A stretch of DNA of 30,295 nucleotides, from IMG/VR virus record IMGVR_UViG_3300002514_000058, positions 1-30,295 of that record; one strand, written 5' to 3'. Origin of the DNA: a virus. This document shows positions 14,733 through 21,780 of the stretch, one piece after another. Both the position numbers and the translations under genes were made by a program. The notes beneath the pieces were generated by a model. The model ran no database searches and had not been told where the DNA came from. It was given only the letters and a program-made list of their open reading frames with translations. The stretch's first letter is position 1. Every line of letters begins with the position of its first letter.

Positions 14733-16085
14733 TTATTTGTTTTTTAACTTCTTGTATTTTTCTCTAAGTGATTCGCTCTGGCTTTTAACAGACGGAGCCG
14801 TGCCGTTTTCTATGGTCCCCATCGATAACACCTTGATACTGACGTTGGATGTATCCATTCTGATCGGGTATACAATTCCATCAGGGCCATTCCTGTTCTT
14901 TGCAACAAAGATCCTGCCTTTATTTGTTTTTTTATCCTCAACTGTTCTAGAAATAGTACAGATGAAGTCAGCCACAAAACACTTATTGAAGGCTTCGGAA
15001 ATGGCTTCCATTGTAATAACTTCGGCATTCAATCCACTGCGGTTCGTTTGCGAGGCCGTCCAGATTGGACACTCAAAGACCTGAGATATTCCTCTTAGTT
15101 CTTCATATATAGATTCCAAATCATGTCTTTTCTCATTTGTTCTACGATTAATTACTGGTCGCAACAAGTCAGCATAATCAACGATGATCATGTCAACGGA
15201 TATGCCTCTGGATTTTATTCTTTCGAGGTGATTTTTAATCGTGGTTGTGGTGGCTGATTTCGTCGGATACTCCTTAATAATGACGTTGCCCTCGATGTCC
15301 TTGATCTTCTCGTAGATTTCCTCTTTAAAGTGGAACATTTCTTTTAGTTTTAGCCCAGTAATACAACTGTCATAACGACCAGCGATGGAAGTATCTGCCA
15401 TCTCTAAACTATAGTGGATGACTGTCTTGCCCAACTTTACCGCTTGTGCCCCAAGATGAACCAGAGCCATAGACTTACCAGCACCAGTTGGAGCAATGAC
15501 CACCCCCAGTTCTCCATTCCCTAAGCCATCCTTGCAAATCGCATCGATTTCTTTCCACCCGGTTGTTATTGGGTTTCTTTGTTTGATTTTAAATCTCTCT
15601 TCGAAGTCCAGCTTGTAGTCGTATCCAAAATCAGTATCGGAACCTAACTTAAGAGCGTCGTTAATTACAGTGCTAATCTCATCGAAAGAGGAGCGGTTAA
15701 GGAGTTTAACCGACTGCATCATGGCTTCTTTTAGTTTTTGCTTTTTGCAGAAGTCTAGAGAAGTTTCCTTGACGTAATCACAGTCTTCTGCAATAGAGGA
15801 ATCCTTAAGAACGTTAACCAAATATTCCCTGGCTTGTTCTTTTACGACGTCATCATCGATGTTGTTTTTGACTAGTGAAGCCATGATTTTAAGAGAGGGG
15901 TAAACCTCGTATCTCTCTTTGTAATCATAGATGCTGCGAACTATAGACTGGAGGTATTTAAACTCCAGAAAATTCACGTCCAAAACTTCGCCTAGTTGGT
16001 CTGCGAAGACTCTCTCAGTCAAAACCAGGTAAGTCAGCTTGTCTTGAAATGTCTTACCAAACTTTGAGAAATCGGTCTTTTCCAT
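14733..16085 (-). CDS. Replicative DNA helicase, DnaB/gp41-like
   Basis: It unwinds DNA 5' to 3' ahead of the replication fork as a RecA-fold hexamer. Walker A is APTGAGKS (198-205); Walker B is in VDMIIVDYADLL; TASQTNRSG and FVAKNRNGPDG correspond to the DnaB H3/H4 region with the arginine-finger area. The N-terminal 150 residues are helical, as in DnaB/gp41, and there is no primase zinc finger. A Lys-rich tail (SLREKYKKLKNK) follows. I chose ATG 16085, which overlaps the stop of the upstream membrane-protein gene (TAATG) and has GGAAGGAAG before it, giving 450 residues; an in-frame ATG at 16121 is possible but lies inside that gene. No primase was recognised in the window. Confidence 0.93.
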   Translation of the reverse strand: MEKTDFSKFGKTFQDKLTYLVLTERVFADQLGEVLDVNFLEFKYLQSIVRSIYDYKERYEVYPSLKIMASLVKNNIDDDVVKEQAREYLVNVLKDSSIAEDCDYVKETSLDFCKKQKLKEAMMQSVKLLNRSSFDEISTVINDALKLGSDTDFGYDYKLDFEERFKIKQRNPITTGWKEIDAICKDGLGNGELGVVIAPTGAGKSMALVHLGAQAVKLGKTVIHYSLEMADTSIAGRYDSCITGLKLKEMFHFKEEIYEKIKDIEGNVIIKEYPTKSATTTTIKNHLERIKSRGISVDMIIVDYADLLRPVINRRTNEKRHDLESIYEELRGISQVFECPIWTASQTNRSGLNAEVITMEAISEAFNKCFVADFICTISRTVEDKKTNKGRIFVAKNRNGPDGIVYPIRMDTSNVSIKVLSMGTIENGTAPSVKSQSESLREKYKKLKNK

Positions 16086-16366
16086 TATCTTCCTTCCAAT
16101 AGGCTGTATTCTCTTGCCCATGCTTCCACTTGCTCTCTCGTGGGTTTATTACGTTGCTTTTTCGTCCTAGACATCTGGATTAGACACAGCAAAATGCTAG
16201 TCCCAATAAGAGCAGCATACACAATTCCGGTGTACATGGCAAGCATCGGGGATGCCAGGAGAGCTATCATACTCATTACACCCGTTAGTTTGCCAATGCA
16301 GAAGAGGACAGTTGCCACCTTAGTCAAAGATGATAGTCTTTCCCAAAAGAATGTGTTATCTTCCAA
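16085..16366 (-). CDS. Small two-helix membrane protein in replication operon
   Basis: This 93-residue protein has a hydrophobic region of roughly residues 16-65 (VATVLFCIGKLTGV, SMIALLASPMLAMYTG, IVYAALIGTSILLCLIQM) that reads as two transmembrane helices, followed by a basic cytoplasmic tail (SRTKKQRNKPTREQ). It starts with TTG 16366, right after the flap nuclease stop and 8 bases after GGAGG, and its stop overlaps the helicase ATG. Two short helices and a basic tail also describe class II holins, but its place between nuclease and helicase suggests membrane attachment of the replication machinery or host takeover. I cannot decide between these. Confidence 0.7.
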   Translation of the reverse strand: MEDNTFFWERLSSLTKVATVLFCIGKLTGVMSMIALLASPMLAMYTGIVYAALIGTSILLCLIQMSRTKKQRNKPTREQVEAWAREYSLLEGR

Positions 16367-17335
16367 CTATTTGCCCTCCTTGCTCTGCACTACCATTTTA
16401 TTAAAGAGAACGAACAGGTCGTTCCAATCATAAGCACCGAAGCCGTCCTCAATCATCTTAGCTCTTACACCAGATTTATTAAAATTTAATTCTGGATTGT
16501 TGATCATTTTCCTAATATATTGTGCGCTTTGCGCTGATATGTTGGGAACGTAGAGTTGCATCATCTTATAGTTCTTGGCGATTATATCTTTCTTTTCTAC
16601 GATATTCTTAAAGACTTTTAACTTACTTTCGACGCCTTCAGCATAGTCTACAAGCTCTTGGATTGTATAAGGTTTATCCTCAGACAGAAAGGGGAAACGC
16701 TTAGATACGGTGGCCAACCCTGCGCCACCGATTCCCGGCAGGTTGTCACTCTTATCGCCGGCTATGGCCCGGGCCAAGGCAAAGTTGGTTGGGTGGATTT
16801 GATACTGTTCCAAGATCCTTTTCTTGTTTAGGATTTGTTTTTGAATTGGTCGATAAAGAATCGTAGTGTCATCACACAGTTGGATGAAATCCTTGTCTGA
16901 ACTTAGGATTATCTTGTGATGGTCGGATAGGGCTTGAGATTGGGAGACCAACGCAATAATATCGTCAGCCTCCACGTTCTCAACATAAGACTGCAAGATA
17001 GGCATCTCATTTAGATACTCGATGATCCTCTCCTGTTGCCAGTTCTTATTGTCCTCCTGCTCGCCAGCAGTCATGTTGTGTATATCTCGGTTGAGACGAA
17101 CGGGCTTTCTGCCTGCTTTGTAGTTCTTGTCCATACTCTTGCGCCGTTGGGATCCACCGTCCCAAGCAACAAAGATTATGTCTGGATTTATTGTTCTACA
17201 GACAGCTTGTAATGATTTAATAAAGCCTTTTGTACCGCCGATGGGTTGTCCGTTTGTGGAAAGGCTTGGGTCTACAATGTAGTTCCTCATGAAAAGGTTC
17301 AGGGCGTCAATCAATAATACTCTTTTATTCGTCAT
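16367..17335 (-). CDS. 5'-3' exonuclease / flap nuclease (T4 RNase H-like)
   Basis: It removes RNA primers and 5' flaps during lagging-strand synthesis. At 322 residues it matches the PIN/FEN-type phage nucleases. LLIDALNLF (7-15) holds the first metal-binding Asp10, and YKAGRKP (72-78) is the helical-arch basic motif. VEADDIIAL (121-129) and SSDKDFIQL (145-153) hold acidic ligands, and GDKSDNLPGIGG (193-204) is the helix-hairpin-helix DNA-binding loop. The family A polymerase in this window has no 5' nuclease domain, so this separate protein would supply that activity. Its ATG overlaps the preceding small acidic gene by 11 bases. Confidence 0.93.
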   Translation of the reverse strand: MTNKRVLLIDALNLFMRNYIVDPSLSTNGQPIGGTKGFIKSLQAVCRTINPDIIFVAWDGGSQRRKSMDKNYKAGRKPVRLNRDIHNMTAGEQEDNKNWQQERIIEYLNEMPILQSYVENVEADDIIALVSQSQALSDHHKIILSSDKDFIQLCDDTTILYRPIQKQILNKKRILEQYQIHPTNFALARAIAGDKSDNLPGIGGAGLATVSKRFPFLSEDKPYTIQELVDYAEGVESKLKVFKNIVEKKDIIAKNYKMMQLYVPNISAQSAQYIRKMINNPELNFNKSGVRAKMIEDGFGAYDWNDLFVLFNKMVVQSKEGK

Positions 17336-17510
17336 ACTCCAACTCGATGCCTAAGTCTTTGAGGATTTTTTCAAGTTCCTCATTTAACTTGTCTTCGTCG
17401 TTGGAGTCAACATAGTTGTGCTCTTCAAGAACTGCCATGAAATAAAGAGCCTCACTAATTAACTCTTGCATTTCTTCCAGTTTCTCTTTGAGACTTTCAA
17501 ACTGCTTCAT
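17325..17510 (-). CDS. Small acidic helical protein
   Basis: The 61-residue product is almost all helix-forming and strongly acidic (KLEEMQELISEALYFMAVLEEH, then NDEDKLNEELEKILKDLGIELEYDE). I know no family. Its ATG has a strong AGGAGG and it is the first gene after the promoter at 17583-17611, with its 3' end overlapping the flap nuclease start, so it may control translation of that gene or act as a small partner protein. DNA mimicry or inhibitor roles are conceivable for such a peptide but unsupported. Confidence 0.65.
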   Translation of the reverse strand: MKQFESLKEKLEEMQELISEALYFMAVLEEHNYVDSNDEDKLNEELEKILKDLGIELEYDE

Positions 17511-17582
17511 AGTAAGCCTCCTCTTGTATTAGTAGAACTAACTATGTCGCTATTTGCTTTTTAGCCTCCAACGATTTGATAT

Positions 17583-17611
17583 ATAGTAACAAAACATTTG
17601 GGGAAAGTCAA
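17583..17611 (-). promoter_or_regulatory. Sigma-70-type promoter upstream of small acidic/flap nuclease genes
   Basis: The minus strand has TTGACT (17606-17611), a 17-base spacer and TACTAT (17583-17588), about 75 bases before the ATG at 17510. It lies in the 107-base gap 17511-17617. The rest of the leader shows no terminator. Confidence 0.65.
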
Positions 17612-17617
17612 GAACTA

Positions 17618-17866
17618 TTAATAGTATTTGTAGATTATTTTCTTCTTTTTCTTTGGGTAGGGCCGGTACTTGTAGATGTACTTAGTCTTAGTCTTGTAAA
17701 TATACTTGGGAACGTATTTGACTCTGGTTTTATACTTGGTTTTGTAAACGTATTTGGGGACATAGATACGCTTTTCAACGATGGTGGGCTCTTTTATGTG
17801 GTGTACCTTAAAGGCACATCCGGAGAGAAAAATAGCAGCGATAAGTCCAAGAAATATATTCTTCAT
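17618..17866 (-). CDS. Lys/Tyr-repeat lipoprotein
   Basis: The 82-residue precursor begins with a lipoprotein signal peptide (MKNIFLGLIAAIFLSGC), with lipobox LSGC and the lipidated Cys17, so it should be anchored in a membrane of a Gram-negative envelope. The mature part is very basic and repetitive: YVPKYVYKTK and YVPKYIYKTK are near-identical units separated by YKTRVK, and the tail reads KYRPYPKKKKKIIYKYY. Alternating Tyr/Val/Lys suggests extended strands. Small phage lipoproteins include outer-membrane spanins (Rz1, usually Pro-rich) and superinfection-exclusion proteins; this sequence proves neither. ATG 17866 has TAGGAGG upstream. It sits between recA and the flap nuclease unit. Confidence 0.8.
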   Translation of the reverse strand: MKNIFLGLIAAIFLSGCAFKVHHIKEPTIVEKRIYVPKYVYKTKYKTRVKYVPKYIYKTKTKYIYKYRPYPKKKKKIIYKYY

Positions 17867-17908
17867 TACAATAGCCTCCTATATTACTTAGACGTATCGC
17901 TGTGCTAT

Positions 17909-19009
17909 TTATTCATCGCTTTCCTCATAAAAGTCTTCTGCTTTGCCTAGGCGCTTGTCGAACTTCTGGATTACTTCCTCGTCCATAACATCGTAGACAC
18001 GCTGCTTAAAGGTGGGATCTTGCATCTTCTCATCCCACTTAGAGGGCTGAAACTTTACGACCTTACCGTCTCCCATCTCTAGGGAATACCATGCGCCAGA
18101 ACTCGTCATGTAGTTTGAGCCTTTGATGGCCTCGAACAAGCTTTGATCATCTTGAACACCGATGTCGTCAGTGCCCCATAGAATCTTGAAGTTGCACTGG
18201 CGTCCTTGAGTTCCGAACCTGCTCTTCTCTAGCTTGACCTTTACCTCAGAGCCGATGCGGAAGCCGCTATCATCTAGCACAAAGGATGCCTTCGCCTTTC
18301 GGCCTGTGAGCCAAACACGAAGAGAATAAGCATAGATCATAGCCTTGCCGCCGGGAGTAACATAAGGCGTTGTCATTGCCTCGCTCGGGCTTCGGGTGAT
18401 GTTACTCTTCAACTGGTTCAAGACCAAGAAGGTTGATTGGCTGTTGGCAATAGGAACAGTCAACTTTGACATACCCTTGGCCAAGATCCTCGCCTTTACT
18501 GCCATGGAAGACTGCGGATTAAAGTCTCCTTCCACGTCGGATATAGCAGGTGTAAGAGCAAGAGAGTCCCAAATGAAAAGCATGCGATTTTCATTGTTAG
18601 CCAAAAGATCCTCGATAGTTTCAAGCACAAACTCAACAGACTGAGCTTGAACATATAATAAAGTATTAACATCGCATCCTGCCTTTTCCAAAAACGAAGG
18701 GTCAATAGCAGACTCGGAATCGAAGTAGATAACATCAATTCCTTTCTTCTGTGCGTTTGCTGCGACTTGCGCTGCCATGTATGATTTACCTGTTGCTTCA
18801 AGACCTGCAATCTCCGTTACTTTGCCGACCGGAATACCGGCCAACTTTCCTTTGCAAATAATAGAGTCTAGCCAACGAGAGCCAGTTGGAATCCAATCTG
18901 TGACTTCGGTTGGGTTCTCCTCATTTAAATTGTGTGCCACGGTCATGCCTGCGCGTTTATTAATCAACTTACGCATGTCGGCCATGGATAGCTTTCCTGT
19001 CTTAGCCAT
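17909..19009 (-). CDS. RecA/UvsX-like recombinase
   Basis: It forms filaments on single-stranded DNA and catalyses strand exchange, supporting recombination-dependent replication and repair. In 366 residues it shows the RecA core: Walker A GLEATGKS (69-76), YFDSESAIDP with the catalytic Glu region, Walker B LFIWDSLAL, and LVLNQLKSNI with the sensor Gln, followed by TPGGKA. An acidic C-terminal tail (EDFYEESDE) is typical of RecA/UvsX. It is intermediate between bacterial RecA and phage UvsX, so I give no symbol. ATG 19009 has TTAGGAG. It follows a terminator hairpin (19029-19051) and I see no promoter in the 44-base gap, so expression may depend on readthrough. Confidence 0.94.
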   Translation of the reverse strand: MAKTGKLSMADMRKLINKRAGMTVAHNLNEENPTEVTDWIPTGSRWLDSIICKGKLAGIPVGKVTEIAGLEATGKSYMAAQVAANAQKKGIDVIYFDSESAIDPSFLEKAGCDVNTLLYVQAQSVEFVLETIEDLLANNENRMLFIWDSLALTPAISDVEGDFNPQSSMAVKARILAKGMSKLTVPIANSQSTFLVLNQLKSNITRSPSEAMTTPYVTPGGKAMIYAYSLRVWLTGRKAKASFVLDDSGFRIGSEVKVKLEKSRFGTQGRQCNFKILWGTDDIGVQDDQSLFEAIKGSNYMTSSGAWYSLEMGDGKVVKFQPSKWDEKMQDPTFKQRVYDVMDEEVIQKFDKRLGKAEDFYEESDE

Positions 19010-19028
19010 TGTTTCTCCTAAATCAAAG

Positions 19029-19051
19029 TCTGGGGGGACAAGCCCCCCAGA
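19029..19051 (-). terminator. Hairpin after DGDHR protein gene, probable terminator
   Basis: On the minus strand TCTGGGGGG pairs perfectly with CCCCCCAGA around loop CTTGT (9 bp). The following CTTTGATTT is a poor T-run, so it may attenuate rather than stop transcription into recA. It has the same loop as the hairpin at 20113-20133. Confidence 0.65.
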
Positions 19052-19053
19052 TG

Positions 19054-20022
19054 TTAACGCTCAATAAGATCATTAATTATATGCATCTTGACAACCTTCT
19101 GGCGGTATTTTCGCGTACACTTGTTGTCCTTTGAATCTCGCCAATGGCTAACGATTCCTCTCGCAATCGATTCACCATGTTTGTGGTGGACACGGCCTCC
19201 CTTATCTTTGAATAAGGTGGCCGCCTCTCGCTGATCAAACATGTTTGCGTAGCGATTGAAGAAGGATACAAAGTCCCCATACAGCTTGTTGTTACTAGAG
19301 TTAGACAAGACAGGGTACACACTGTACATGATTGTTAGACCCTCCAGAAGTTCTCCCTTTAGCATATTGTCGGCCGGCCAACAGTTGCGAAGAAGCTGGA
19401 CTGCTCGTCGAACGTTTGACTCTCCGTGCTTTAGACATCGACCAAAGGCTCCCACCGTGACATGTGGAGAGTTTTTGGCCCCCACAGTTCCCCCAGCGTC
19501 AGGAGATCCACAAACACTCACACCACAACGACGCAGTTTTAATTCAATCACCAGGGCTTCTGGCTCTTTTGCCAGTACTTGATGAATAAACACCTCTTCT
19601 TTGTTGGCGTTCTTTCGGCTAGCCCAGTTGATTTCATAAAAAAGCTTGTGGTATTCCTCTTTTGTCTTGACTGGAATCCTGTATCCCGGCATCGTTTGCT
19701 TGCCCGGGAAGGCGCGTCGGTACATATGCTTTCGATGATCCCCGTCCAGAAGCTTCAAGAGTGGCGAGTTATTTCCATGATACTCTTCAAAATCGGGATC
19801 GGAGCGGAATTTCTCTGGAAACTCTGCTACGACAACTGGAGTATACATATTCCAGTTCCACCCGCCTTTGAGGTTCTTATTAATAGTGGATTCGTTTGTG
19901 GCCCGATTAATGAGTGACTTCATGAACACAGAAACACTCATTGTGACCCCAGGGCTTCCACTCGTGGAAATGTTTTGCGGCAATGTGGCATTACCTTTTT
20001 TGCTAATTAATGAATTTGACAT
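19054..20022 (-). CDS. DGDHR-motif (ParB/DGQHR-like) protein
   Basis: The 322-residue protein contains LLKLLDGDHRKHMYRR (about 88-103), preceded by VVVAEFPEKFRS and followed by IPVKTKEEYHKLFYEIN. The motif DGxHR and its setting resemble the ParB/DGQHR superfamily, whose members bind or cut nucleic acid or nucleotides (ParB is a CTPase). Later sections include four or five Cys (RRCGVSVCG, GRCLKHGE, RNCW) and His/Lys-rich stretches (GGRVHHKHGESIARG) that could bind DNA. I cannot tell binding from nuclease activity. ATG 20022 follows AAAAAGGAG. It lies between ssb and recA, which suggests a DNA transaction. A hairpin follows its stop. The 115-base upstream gap has only a weak promoter-like pattern. 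Confidence 0.6.
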   Translation of the reverse strand: MSNSLISKKGNATLPQNISTSGSPGVTMSVSVFMKSLINRATNESTINKNLKGGWNWNMYTPVVVAEFPEKFRSDPDFEEYHGNNSPLLKLLDGDHRKHMYRRAFPGKQTMPGYRIPVKTKEEYHKLFYEINWASRKNANKEEVFIHQVLAKEPEALVIELKLRRCGVSVCGSPDAGGTVGAKNSPHVTVGAFGRCLKHGESNVRRAVQLLRNCWPADNMLKGELLEGLTIMYSVYPVLSNSSNNKLYGDFVSFFNRYANMFDQREAATLFKDKGGRVHHKHGESIARGIVSHWRDSKDNKCTRKYRQKVVKMHIINDLIER

Positions 20023-20112
20023 AATATTTTCTCCTTTTTAGAATGTCATATGATAGTCTTTTGAAGCCTTTCGGTCTAACACAGGGCTCTACCTTCCCTA
20101 TAATATAAAAGT

Positions 20113-20133
20113 GAGGGGGCACAAGGCCCCCTC
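20113..20133 (-). terminator. Rho-independent terminator after ssb
   Basis: On the minus strand GAGGGGGC pairs with GCCCCCTC around loop CTTGT (8 bp perfect), followed by ACTTTTAT. It starts 5 bases after the ssb stop, so ssb forms a single-gene unit with the promoter at 20916-20944. Confidence 0.82.
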
Positions 20134-20137
20134 TATG

Positions 20138-20887
20138 TTATCCTGCCAGTTCTTTCAGAGCAGCCTCGACGTCGTTGGAGGGCGTTTCTTTGCCCCCGTA
20201 CTTCGAGGTCTCGGTTGATACCGATTCTGCATCTACCTCAGAGTTGAGGAATTCGTCAAGGATGTTTTGCACATCTTGAGTGGACTTGCGGTCGAAGAGT
20301 GTATCAAGGTCTGGAACAGTTGTGACAATCTCCTGACATGCTTCATCGCCATCTTCACATAATGGGGAGGATTTACGTCGTGGCTGCACCTTTGTTTGTG
20401 GATACATCATGCCGGGAGCCTTCCCATACGCAAGAACAAGATCAGTCCCTTCGCTTGGGTCAGTGATGTCACCGTAGTCTGGATTGAGAACCAGACTGAG
20501 GAGGGTTTCGTATACGGTCTTGCCGTACCCCCATACCTTAACACCTTCGGTTTCTTGTCCGCGAACGAGGACAGGAGAGAAGAAGCGCTGGCGAGCAAAG
20601 AGGCTTTTGGCCTGTGTGACACTCTCCGTTGAGCCTTCGTTGAAAAGCTTAGTAGCAAAGTTACACACAGGACAGTCATCCCCAAAGTTGCGCTTCGGAC
20701 AAAGGAAGCCAGAGTTGGCTCCCAGGTTGTAGTGGAAGTGATGCTCCTTGAAGGGATCTTCATCTGGCGAGGGGAGGATGCGGATTACATTCTCTCCATC
20801 TTGTGGACGCCAGAAGTCAGACTTCTTTCCCCCCTTGCCTTGAGCAGCACTGAGTTTTTGTTTCATTTTGTCTAGATTAATAGCCAT
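20138..20887 (-). CDS. Single-stranded DNA-binding protein, gp32-like
   Basis: It coats single-stranded DNA at the fork and organises replication and recombination proteins. The 249-residue layout follows T4 gp32. A basic N-terminus (LDKMKQKLSAAQGKGGKKSDFWRP) serves as a cooperativity arm. The OB core opens with ENVIRILPSP. A zinc site uses H50 or H52 with C63, C72 and C75 (FLCPKRNFGDDCPVC); T4 gp32 uses His plus three Cys. A flexible acidic C-terminal region follows (SEVDAESVSTETS, DVEAALKELAG). ATG 20887 has AAAGGAG and a perfect-consensus promoter, consistent with a highly made protein. It has its own terminator. Confidence 0.9.
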   Translation of the reverse strand: MAINLDKMKQKLSAAQGKGGKKSDFWRPQDGENVIRILPSPDEDPFKEHHFHYNLGANSGFLCPKRNFGDDCPVCNFATKLFNEGSTESVTQAKSLFARQRFFSPVLVRGQETEGVKVWGYGKTVYETLLSLVLNPDYGDITDPSEGTDLVLAYGKAPGMMYPQTKVQPRRKSSPLCEDGDEACQEIVTTVPDLDTLFDRKSTQDVQNILDEFLNSEVDAESVSTETSKYGGKETPSNDVEAALKELAG

Positions 20888-20915
20888 TTTTTCTCCTTTA
20901 AAAAATTATGTTACC

Positions 20916-20944
20916 ATTATAAAACGAACTTAAACAAATGTCAA
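20916..20944 (-). promoter_or_regulatory. Consensus sigma-70-type promoter upstream of ssb
   Basis: The minus strand has a perfect TTGACA (20939-20944), a 17-base spacer and a perfect TATAAT (20916-20921). The ssb ATG is 29 bases further on. The -35 partly overlaps the stop end of the tubulin-like gene. It is the strongest promoter in the window by sequence. Confidence 0.88.
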
Positions 20945-21780
20945 GAACTTTTTTCATTTTGTACCATTGATGTATTTGCTACGAAATAAGCATATTTGTC
21001 GGCGTATTGAGTAGAAAACACACCATAAGATACTTTTACGTCTTTCTCTTGCGGTGTGTCTTTTACTTGCGCCATAATCTTATTCATCAAGGTTTTATCA
21101 GTTTTTAGTTCCATCTCAGGAATGGCATAATAATACCGCTTTTCCACAACATTGTCAAGAGAAAAGAACGGACTCTCTTCGCCTGTTTCTGGATTTAATA
21201 TGCCAAAGGTTGAAATACGACACGGGTCTTTGGGGCTTGATAGGGTACCAACAACTGGCTTTGTGTGATTGAATATATTTATCATGTGGATAGTTGCCAC
21301 AATAACTTCGTTTAAGCTATCGTAATATCCCATAATCGGGGCTCCGCCTAAGATTTTGTCTATCTGCTGGTTGTCAATGGCATAAAACTGCTTAAAAACG
21401 CCAGATCTTGCATAATGTTGGAGCGCTCCAAATACAAGATTCGTTTGCATCCTTCTCATATCGGAAAGGGTGGCCACGTCTGGATGGATGTATAGGATGC
21501 TTACGTTTCCTTTGTCGTGGATTTGCTCTAGGGCTCGCAGGGCAGCGCCAGAAATGATGCTGGCTCCGGAGACAACAAAGAGTATCTCTCCGCTTACATC
21601 TCGCAGGCCGTCGCTAATATCAGGAAAGTTTTTCTCATACTCTTCCGGATGGTTTTGCTCTGGTATGCGAATGGACGCACCATCTTCGTGGTCAATCGTG
21701 ATCGTTTTGTATTGTGGATGCTTTGAAAAGGCTTTGGCTAATTTATAACCCACACTTCCAAGCCCTATTAGTATATCCAT
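20941..21780 (-). CDS. Diverged tubulin/FtsZ-superfamily-like protein
   Basis: The 279-residue protein shows the order of elements of the tubulin/FtsZ GTPase fold. GLGSVGYKLAKAF (6-18) is a T1-like Gly loop. FVVSGASIISGAALRALEQI (68-87) replaces the GGGTGTGAAP signature. DMRRMQTNLVFGAL (107-120) is followed by FYAIDNQQIDKILG (132-145), like FtsZ IPNDKLLKVLG. MGYYDSLNEVIVATIHMI (150-167) is like LLDAFGAANDVLKGAVQGI (FtsZ helix H7), and GTLSSPKDPCRIST (178-191) stands where the T7 loop would be. The Gly signature is degraded and the protein is shorter than FtsZ (about 380), so GTPase activity and polymerisation are uncertain; a Rossmann-type protein is the alternative. ATG 21780 has GAAGGA. It sits between polymerase and ssb. 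Confidence 0.5.
   Translation of the reverse strand: MDILIGLGSVGYKLAKAFSKHPQYKTITIDHEDGASIRIPEQNHPEEYEKNFPDISDGLRDVSGEILFVVSGASIISGAALRALEQIHDKGNVSILYIHPDVATLSDMRRMQTNLVFGALQHYARSGVFKQFYAIDNQQIDKILGGAPIMGYYDSLNEVIVATIHMINIFNHTKPVVGTLSSPKDPCRISTFGILNPETGEESPFFSLDNVVEKRYYYAIPEMELKTDKTLMNKIMAQVKDTPQEKDVKVSYGVFSTQYADKYAYFVANTSMVQNEKSS
21130..21158 (-). promoter_or_regulatory. Candidate internal promoter in tubulin-like gene
   Basis: The minus strand shows TTGACA (21153-21158), a 17-base spacer and TATTAT (21130-21135), inside the tubulin-like gene. It shares TTTTCTCTTGACAA with the candidate at 8923-8951, where both encode FSLD. Since the only near downstream gene, ssb, has its own promoter, this may be chance. 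Confidence 0.3.

Noticed and set aside
16085-16366. Calling the two-helix protein a holin
   Set aside because: Its topology fits but its position in the replication operon and lack of family similarity do not allow the call.
20050-20100. Weak promoter-like TTAGAC with TATCAT 18 bases on, before the DGDHR gene
   Set aside because: Both hexamers have two mismatches, spacing is 18 and the C before TTGAC typical of the other sites is absent.
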